Assembly (NCBI GenBank): GCA_001600695.1
Contig: BCKQ01000028.1
Coordinates: 1-64,000 of the forward strand
Length of the DNA stretch: 64,000 nt
Source: Ascoidea asiatica
Lineage: Eukaryota > Ascomycota > Saccharomycetes > Ascoideales > Ascoideaceae
Direction: 5' to 3'
The notes under the pieces are model-generated. The model saw nothing but the letters and a program-made list of their open reading frames with translations. It was not told the DNA's origin and did not search any database. Numbering within the stretch: the stretch's first letter is position 1; each line of letters begins with the position of its first letter. A program made the position numbers and the translations under genes. Below are positions 42,290 through 50,400 of this stretch, piece after piece.

Positions 42290-43543
42290 TTAATAACTCA
42301 GAGATAAATCTGCTTCATCATCTCTGATACATTGAGAAACATCAGTGATAGCTTTTGGACAAACAACTCTTTGATAAGTAGCTTCTGGATTAGAAGCACC
42401 ATCCATCCAATCCCATCTCCAATCACAACCATCTTGTAAAGCAGTTGGTAATTCACTACATGCACTTTCACTATCAACACCACCATATTGAACACCCCAA
42501 CCAGTTGAAGAAGCATTCCATTGAGTTTCACAACCTTCAGTATAATAACCAACACCTCCACCTGGAATTGCAAATTCAAATTGAGTACTTGTTTGAGAAC
42601 CTGAACTACCAGTATTTGTAATTTGAACAACCATTTGTTTACCAGTAAACCAAGATGAAGTAAAAGTTATAAGATAACAACCACAACATTCAGAAGCTTC
42701 ATCACCACCTGCAACTGAAGCTGCAACAAAACCATAAGCTAAAGTATCATTTACAGCCCATGGAGCTTGATCATTACACATATAAGCATCACCACCAACA
42801 CAACCACTTTGAGTATCATCATCAATAGTTGTAATACCATTAATTGCACAAGATCTAACTGGATTACTTGAATTCATATATCCAGACCATGAACAACTTG
42901 GTTTACAACAATCCCAATAACGTGATGTATTTGTATTACCAGATTTACCACCTTCAATAACAGTAAAACCAGCTGTTGAATTAGTTGAAGAAGATGAAGA
43001 TGAACTTGAAGAAGCTGAAGAAGAAGTTAAAGCTGATGATTCAATAACTGAAGATGAAGCAGAAGTTGTGTAATCTGCAGCAGTTACAACTGAACTTTCA
43101 GCTAAACTTGCAATAGCACTTGAATATTCAACTTCTGATAAAGCTTCTGATACAACATTAGCTTCAGAAGTTGCAGCAGTATTAGCAATAGAAGAAGTAG
43201 CAATAGAAGTAGCAACGTCAGCAGTACTTGATGTAGATTGAATTTCACTCATTGAAGTATAAGTTGAATCAGCAGAAGGTTCTAAAATACTATAAGTTGA
43301 TTCAGCAATAGATTGAGCAGTTGTAGAAGCTTCAACAGCAGCAGCACTACCATCAGAAGTTGGAGTACATTGAAAATAATAATCATTTTGAGAAACACAA
43401 GTTAAACCAGATTGACAACAAGTTGCACCAGTCCAATTTGAACCACCACATTGATAATATTCTGCAGCACAATCATCTGCAAAGATTTTTTCAAATAATA
43501 TTGAAAATGTAATTAATGAAATTCTTTTATTTAAGAAAATCAT
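42290..43543 (-). CDS. secreted GH45 endo-beta-1,4-glucanase with N-terminal CBM1
   Basis: 417 residues. A signal peptide ends near Ala22. A fungal CBM1 cellulose-binding domain follows at about 25-59 (YYQCGGSNWTGATCCQSGLTC, with aromatic residues Tyr30, Trp37, Tyr55/56). Residues about 60-198 are a Ser/Thr/Ala/Glu linker. The GH45 catalytic domain runs from about 199 to 410: signature TSRYWDCC with base Asp211, CNDQAPWAVND, ECCGCYLITF, and IPGGGVGYYTEGC. The paired cysteines match Humicola Cel45A. The expected acid Asp (Cel45A Asp121, HFDLNIPGGG) reads Glu323 here (QFEFAIPGGG), and the Asp114 loop residue is Ser/Thr-rich. The gene has no Asn tracts and looks richer in G+C than its neighbours. 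Predicted extracellular cellulose hydrolysis; activity is uncertain. Confidence 0.93.
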   Translation of the reverse strand: MIFLNKRISLITFSILFEKIFADDCAAEYYQCGGSNWTGATCCQSGLTCVSQNDYYFQCTPTSDGSAAAVEASTTAQSIAESTYSILEPSADSTYTSMSEIQSTSSTADVATSIATSSIANTAATSEANVVSEALSEVEYSSAIASLAESSVVTAADYTTSASSSVIESSALTSSSASSSSSSSSSTNSTAGFTVIEGGKSGNTNTSRYWDCCKPSCSWSGYMNSSNPVRSCAINGITTIDDDTQSGCVGGDAYMCNDQAPWAVNDTLAYGFVAASVAGGDEASECCGCYLITFTSSWFTGKQMVVQITNTGSSGSQTSTQFEFAIPGGGVGYYTEGCETQWNASSTGWGVQYGGVDSESACSELPTALQDGCDWRWDWMDGASNPEATYQRVVCPKAITDVSQCIRDDEADLSLSY

Positions 43544-45200
43544 TNTAAANAAAAAAAAAAAAATTATTGGATTACTTTATTATTATTTTATTATTATAAA
43601 TTGAGAATTAAATTTGGAAATAAATTTGATTAAAGGAAAGACTATTCAATTCTTATTATAAGAATAATATAGTATAATATAGTATATTATTAAATTAAAC
43701 TAATTTTAATAATGAATCTATATTTTAATTGATTATAATGTTTTTCTAAAGAGGAATTTTCACCATTTTTATATTATCATCTTGTTAAAGTAATTAAATG
43801 ATATTTTATTTATTAATTATGTAAGTATATTATTTTTTTTATTAATATTTAAAATTAAGAAAAACAAAAAAAACGATAATCATTTTGAAAGCCATCTTTT
43901 TAAAATGTTTTAAATTAAAAAATATATTAACAATGAAAGATAAAATAAGATAAAATAAGATAAAATAAGATAAAATAAGATGAAATAAGTTTCATTATTG
44001 AACATAAGAAGATAAAGATTTTCGAAATAGTAAGAGATGTAAATTTGCATTTATAAATCTAAATTGAGTTTTATTTTTAACTAGTATTTTGAATATTAAA
44101 ATATTAATTTAAATTATGCTCATGTAAAGAAATATAAATATATTAATCATTTAGAGCATATTATACTCATTTAGAGCATATTCAAACAAAGAAATTTTCA
44201 ATAAAAANTCAATCATTTAATTTTTTGATTATTTATCAATTTGGAATAATATTTTCTGTTTTAAAAACATTTGATTNAAAGAAGCAGGAGAGGGAAATTT
44301 GATCAATTTTTTATTTCATATTTGNATTAATTGGAAATTATTGAAAAGAATTGAAGTTAAATTGAGAGTTAATTGAGTAGATTTTATAAGAATATTATAT
44401 AATTGATATAAATTTGGCCATTAATCTAGTTTGAAATAGACTTTATTATCTTAATTTATAGTATCATACTTCTTCTCAACTTCTTTTCTTTAAATGTGAT
44501 TAATATCGATAATTCAAATAAAAATCAAAAAAGAAGNATATGAAAGAAATTGAATTTGTATGGAAATNTTTATTTTATATATTTGGTATTTCACTTGGAG
44601 GCTAATCCCAGTTATCACGGATAATTTGTATGATATAAATATAGTAATTTTAAAAATGTATGTAAAACGACATTGGGAATAAGATTAAACAAACAAATGA
44701 ACAAATGAATAAATAAATAAATGAATTAATGAATGAATGAATTAATCAATGAGTCAAATAATGGAATTATGATGCATTAGAAGAAAGTAATAAATAGTAA
44801 GCTTGAGGTTTATGGATTTATGATTATCAGTAACTTATTCAAGGAATAGANTCCAATTATGAGAGAATGAACAATGTTTATCAACCATTTGAAAAGGTCT
44901 TTTAATATAAAATTGACACAAAAAGAACTGGTTTTTGAGAATTGAAAATTGGAAATGAAATATTGGAAATGAATTGGATTAATACCAAAGATGATTATGA
45001 CAAATTGAAGATATAAGAGATATTTTACTTCTTTTAAAAGAAATGTAAAGAAATGAATGGGAATTTATTTTTCAAATTATAAAAATTCAATCAATTTTAG
45101 CTAAATTATACTTATTATATATNAAATCATTGCTAAAGAAATAAATATTATACAAAAAAAAAATAGAATCAAAGTTATTATACTGTCTATATTATATGTA
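43544..45200. other. 1.66-kb divergent intergenic region
   Basis: AT-rich promoter space of the GH45 gene (left) and the zinc-ribbon gene (right). It contains a 10-bp GATAAAATAA array at about 43939-43990, two TCATTTAGAGCATAT copies (about 44149-44180) and AAATAAATGAAT-type repeats at about 44700-44755. GC patch GGAGGCTAATCCCAGTTATC near 44598. No gene seen. Confidence 0.5.
43939..43990. repeat. 10-bp tandem repeat GATAAAATAA
   Basis: Five head-to-tail copies, the last with a T-to-G change. AAAA tracts recur every 10 bp, once per helical turn, which would give intrinsic DNA curvature. It lies about 400 bp upstream of the GH45 start. Confidence 0.9.
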
Positions 45201-45908
45201 ATGGGAAAATCCAATAATTTTAATAATTTTAATAAAATTAATAAAATTACAAAAAATACAAATAATACAAAAAATAGAAATAATAATAAAAAAAAAATTG
45301 AAAAATCAACTTCAGAATTTTTAAAAGAAAAATATATTGAATGGAGTAATGATATTAATAAATCACAATCTTCAGAATCAAATGTTTTAAGTGAAAATGC
45401 AAGTAATGGAAAAAGTAGTGAAATAAAATTAAATATTCAAATTAATAATAATAATAATGATAATAATAATGATAATAATAATGATAATCTTTCAGATACT
45501 TTTTCAAAAATTTATTTTTCATCAAAATCAGATAGATTAAGTGATTTTATAAGTGATGAATTAAGTGATTTAGAAAAAATTTTAAATTTTAATAAATTTA
45601 AAAAAATTATAACTTGTTATATATGTAAAAAAAAACAAAATATAAATTTAATTGATGATAAAATTAATATAATATTTTGTAAGAATTGTGAAAAAAAATT
45701 TTTAAAATTAGTTTCAAAATATGATATAGTTCTTGCATATAATATAATTAAATGGATTCATTCAATTAATAAAATACTTTTTAATAAAAAATTTAATAAA
45801 AATTCATTTGATTTTTATATCATTTTACATAAAAATTATTTTCCAAGATTATATAAAAAATTTATTAATCTTGAATATACTAAAAGTCTCAGGAGGTCAA
45901 AGAAGTAA
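45201..45908 (+). CDS. unknown protein with a CxxC...CxxC zinc ribbon
   Basis: 235 residues. A basic Asn/Lys-rich N-terminus and an Asn/Asp tract precede a block at about residues 141-165 with CYICKKKQ and FCKNCEKKF, two CxxC pairs 18 residues apart, as in a zinc ribbon or a treble-clef finger. A helical, aromatic and basic C-terminus follows (AYNIIKWIHSINKIL, KNYFPRLYKKF). The spacing recalls the XPA/Rad14 zinc finger only weakly. The basic ends suggest a nucleic-acid or chromatin role, but that is inference. Not recognised. Confidence 0.65.
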   Translation: MGKSNNFNNFNKINKITKNTNNTKNRNNNKKKIEKSTSEFLKEKYIEWSNDINKSQSSESNVLSENASNGKSSEIKLNIQINNNNNDNNNDNNNDNLSDTFSKIYFSSKSDRLSDFISDELSDLEKILNFNKFKKIITCYICKKKQNINLIDDKINIIFCKNCEKKFLKLVSKYDIVLAYNIIKWIHSINKILFNKKFNKNSFDFYIILHKNYFPRLYKKFINLEYTKSLRRSKK

Positions 45909-46520
45909 TCAACAACCAAGCTCTAGCTCTGCTCTCAACTCTTACTCTTACTCTTACTCTTACTCTCTATTATATATTATCTATTCTTTCAATTCTTTAT
46001 TCATCATTATCTTCTTTATATTTCATTATATTTCATTATATTTCTTTATATTTCTTTATATTTCTTTATATTCTTTTAGATCCGGTAATTACCCTTTGTA
46101 GACATACTCAACTTTATTACCTAATTAATACAATACGGCTCAAATACTTCCAAAAGAGGAAATCACCGACCCGGATATAGTCCCGGGTCTCCATTTGCCT
46201 GTTCACTCTGGTTTTGTGCTTGTTTTGAGTTTGTTTTGTAAGGCAGATCCAGATTCTGGTCACTTCAAGATTCAAGTTCTTTTATATTTCATTAGTATTA
46301 ATCAACAGATTATATCAATAAAAAAAAAGGAAATGTGCTTATTTCTTTATTAANTAGTTGTAATTAGAATATATCCTTTACCTGAAGTCCTTATTCAAAG
46401 TAATCAACAATAATTATAATTAAGATTAATAATCAAAATATATATAAAATAGAATATAAAATAGAATATAAAATAGAATATAAAATAGAATATAAAATAG
46501 AATATAAAATAGAATATAAA
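45909..46520. other. intergenic with GC island and leader array
   Basis: CTTACT hexamer repeats (about 45935-45965) and TTTCATTATA/TTTCTTTATA decamers (about 46018-46072). A GC patch contains GACCCGG/CCGGGTC (46168-46174, 46183-46189), which also reads as CGG-N8-CCG. A 12-bp array leads into the next start codon. Confidence 0.5.
46441..46520. repeat. 12-bp tandem repeat running into a start codon
   Basis: About six and a half copies of AATATAAAATAG. The final copy changes to AATATAAAATGAG, so the ATG at 46521 lies inside the last unit. The array is almost pure A/T apart from one G per unit. Confidence 0.9.
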
Positions 46521-46874
46521 ATGAGTGGATTTGCACGTCTTAATAGATCATTTGAAACTTTTGTAGATGTTGATAGATATAATAATAATTATAGACCACC
46601 AAGTTTATATAGATTACCTGTAATTGGATCTCCAATTAATAAAGATAAAGAAAATTTAGAAATTATTAAATTCCCAGCAACTTTTTCAATATATTCTGAT
46701 GATAATAATAATTTAATTCAAAATAATTCATGTTCAAAATTACCTTATGATATTAGTAGTATTCCATGTATTATAAGTTCAAATGGTGATTTTAAAACTC
46801 CAAAGGGTAATACAACTTTAGAAAGATATAATGATTTTAAAAAATTATTAAAAAATGAAAATAATATTCATTAA
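46521..46874 (+). CDS. small protein with KEN box and Cdk-type sites, function unknown
   Basis: 117 residues, unlikely to be globular. Visible short motifs: a KEN triplet at residues 43-45 (NKDKENLEI), just after Ser37-Pro38 in GSPINK (S-P-x-x-K), and a Thr-Pro-Lys in FKTPKGN near residue 94. KEN boxes mark substrates or inhibitors of the anaphase-promoting complex, and SP/TP-K sites are Cdk targets, so a cell-cycle regulator is possible. These motifs are short and occur by chance, so this remains a suggestion. Codon use is like the neighbours. No homologue recognised. Confidence 0.5.
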   Translation: MSGFARLNRSFETFVDVDRYNNNYRPPSLYRLPVIGSPINKDKENLEIIKFPATFSIYSDDNNNLIQNNSCSKLPYDISSIPCIISSNGDFKTPKGNTTLERYNDFKKLLKNENNIH

Positions 46875-47422
46875 CTACTTCTAGTCTACTTCTACTTCTA
46901 CTTCTAGTTCTACTTCTAGTTCTACTTCTTTATATTTTTATATTATATTTTATTCTCTTCATACCATTTTTCTTTATCAACTATCATCAACTATCATCAA
47001 CTATCTTCAATGATCATCAACTATCTTTAATTACTTATATTTTAATAAATCTATTCTCTTCATCAAGCACTGTAGTTCTTCATCAATAACTTCCTTCTTA
47101 CACGTAGTAATAAAATAAATTGGTTAACGTTAAGATCTAAAGTTTAAACCATAAATGGAGTAAAGTAATAGACCCATAGTAGTGGCNACTAATTAGTCAC
47201 GTTNGTATTTGAGACCACTACTATGGTTCCTTTTCTCTCGTTTAATTTAAGTTTTTGTTGTTTTTATTTCTAAAAGGAGTTTAAAGCAATAAATAAAGGA
47301 ATANATTGAATAGAAATCAAATAAATATCTAATGAATATAAATATATCTATCAATTCATATCCATGATAATCAATCAACACTTATAATCCATAATGAATT
47401 AATGAATTCTTAANCTACAGCA
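46875..47422. other. MDM1 promoter with inverted repeat
   Basis: CTACTTCTAGTT-type repeats (about 46883-46930), AACTATCATC decamers (about 46979-47025), and a perfect 12-bp inverted repeat (47174-47185 with 47215-47226). No gene seen. Confidence 0.5.
47174..47226. promoter_or_regulatory. 12-bp perfect inverted repeat upstream of MDM1
   Basis: CCATAGTAGTGG and CCACTACTATGG, 29 bp apart, the spacer holding two N bases. It lies about 200 bp before the MDM1 ATG. Could be a dimeric factor site or a hairpin in a transcript. Confidence 0.5.
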
Positions 47423-50400
47423 ATGAACAACAATGACATTCATCTAATCACTAACTCCAATGATCTTCAACTTATTCCAAGATCAAAAATTAGATCTCTT
47501 TCAATTTCAAAATCAAAATCAAATTCAAATTCAAATTCAAATTCAAATTCTATTCATAAATCAAAATCATTAAAATCATCTAAATCATCAAATAAAATTA
47601 CAAATCTAGATTATATAAATGATAATCCATCTTCCCAATCACAATCACAATCACAATCACAATCACAATCACAATCACAATCACAATCACAATCATCTTC
47701 TTCAATTTCTCCAATTTCTTCATCTTCTCCAAAATTTCATAAAAAAATAAATAAAATTAATAATTCAAATATTCAAATTAAAATCAATATTAATAATCAA
47801 TTCATAAAAAATCAATTGAATAAACTATTCAATAACTTTAATAAATATTTCAATAATAACAACAACAACAACAACAACAACAATAATAATAATAACTTTA
47901 ATTTTTATTTGAAATTAAATTCATTATATCTATCATTATTAAAAAATTTAAATTTAAAAAATTTATTCAATTTAATTTATTTCATTTTTTTTTTAAATCT
48001 ATTTAAATTTATTTACTTAAATTCTTTTAAAATCTCATTTTTATTAATTTTATTCATAATCTCATTATCTTATAATTTATATACTTATTATTTGAAAATT
48101 TCAACAATTAATAAAATTAATAAAATTAATAAAATTAATAAAATTTCTAAAATTTCAAATTCAAATAATAATTTTAAATTTCAAATTAAACCTCAAATAA
48201 AAATTAAAAATTTTAAATTTTTATCAAAAAATAATTTCTTAAATGAATTAAATTTAATAAATTCAAAAAAAAATTTATTAAATTCAAATAATTCATTATT
48301 TCCAAATTATTTCATAATATCTGAATTAATTAATGATATTATTGATAATATTTTAAGAGATTTTATTTTATCTTGGTATTCCAATATTAATGAAAATTAT
48401 AAAAATGGTGATTTATTTATAAATGATTTAAAAATTATTTTTAATTTTGTAATTTTAAATCTTAAAAAAAAATTAAATTTAATTGATTTTTCAAATTTAA
48501 TTATCTTAAATTTATTACCAATTATTAATAATCATTTTAATAATTTCATAAATTCTGAACTTTTACTTAAAAGTAATAATAATAACAATAACAATAACAA
48601 TAATATAAAAAATTTTAATAAAAATCAAAAAAATTTAACAGAAACAAATGAATTAAATTTATTATTATCTTTAAATTATAATCGTGGTAAATTACATCCT
48701 GCAATAAATTCATGTAAAAATTCTTTAAAATTTAATCAAATTGATAGAAAAAATCATTTAATTTTAAAAATTAATAAAATTTTAAAATTCATATTACCAA
48801 AAGATTTATTAATTTCAAATCCTTCTTTAATTTTAATTAAACAAATTTTATCAAATAATTGTTTATTTCCAACTTTAGATTTATTATCTGATCCTGATTT
48901 TTATAATCAATTAATTATTAAAACTATTGGTGAAACTTTAAAAGATAGAAGTCAAGTTGTACAATTAAGAGCTGCTCTTGAACAACATTCAAAATCTTCA
49001 AACTCTTCAAGTAATAACATAAAACAAAATATAAATTCAAAAAATAATATAAATAATTTGAAAAATAAAAAAAAAAATAATAATAATAAAAAAATTGAAA
49101 ATGATTTTATTTCATTATTAGATTATAAAATAACTTTAAAAACTCAACAAACAACTTTTGAAAAATTTATTAAAAAAATTAATCATTCTTCAAACATACT
49201 TGAATTAAAACAATTAAAATATTATCTTAATGTTCAATTAAATGTTGCAATTAGAAAACAAAATAAAAGATTATTATCTAAAAAAAATTCTTTAATCAAT
49301 AATAATTCAAATAATTCTAATAACTCAAAAACCTTATTGAATAAAGATATTCAAAAAAAAAAAATTTATGATGAAAGATTAATTATATATATTGAAAGAT
49401 TAGAAAAAGTTAAATTAACTATAAATACAAGATTAAATGAATTATTATCTTCTTCAACTTCAAATTCAAATATTATTATTAATAATAATGATTATATTAA
49501 TGATAATGATAATAATTATAATAATAATAATAATAATGATAGTAATAATCCCAATTTAAAACAAGATCCAAGAGAAAATTTAAATTTATTAACAATCTTA
49601 AATGATTCTTCTTCTTTATCTTTTTTTATGGAATTTATGGAACAAAAAAATAGATTAATTTTATTACAATTTTGGTTAATTGTAAATGGTATTAAAAATC
49701 CATTAGAAGAAGAACCATCTGCAGAAGATTTTAATCTTTTATTTGAAGATGATGATAATATTGATTTTGATAAACTTTTAATTGCAATTAATAATAAAGA
49801 AAATGATTTAATTTTAAATTCATCAATAAATTTTATAAAATTTGATAGTTCTAAAATGGATGATCCAAATTTAATTTCTAATTTTAATGTTATTAATCTT
49901 GCTCTGTTTCAAGATATAATTTTAATTTTTAATACTTATTTTTTAAAAAATGAAAATAAAAAAATTTTACAAATTCCAAAACAAATTTTTTTAAATGTTG
50001 AAATTTTTGTTAAATATTATAATTTAATTTCTCAATTTCCTCAATCAAATAAAATTATTAATTTAATTCTTAAATTACTTTATGAAAAAGCAAGAAATTC
50101 AATTATTTTCTTACAACTGACTATTTTTAGAGTTATGCATGNAAAAGATTTATTAGATTTTAAAAAATCAGAAATATTTTTAAAATTATTAGCTTCTGAT
50201 AGTGCTAAATTTACAAATTATAATAGTAATGGCAATAATAATATTGGTAACAATAATAATATTAATAGTAATAATAGTTTTGATAATTTGAATTTAGCCT
50301 CAAATGATTTATCTTATAATGCTGCAAGATATGCCTCTCTTGAAAGTGATGATGAATCGATTTATGAAGAGAATTCTTCTGAATTGGATTTGAATTCAAG

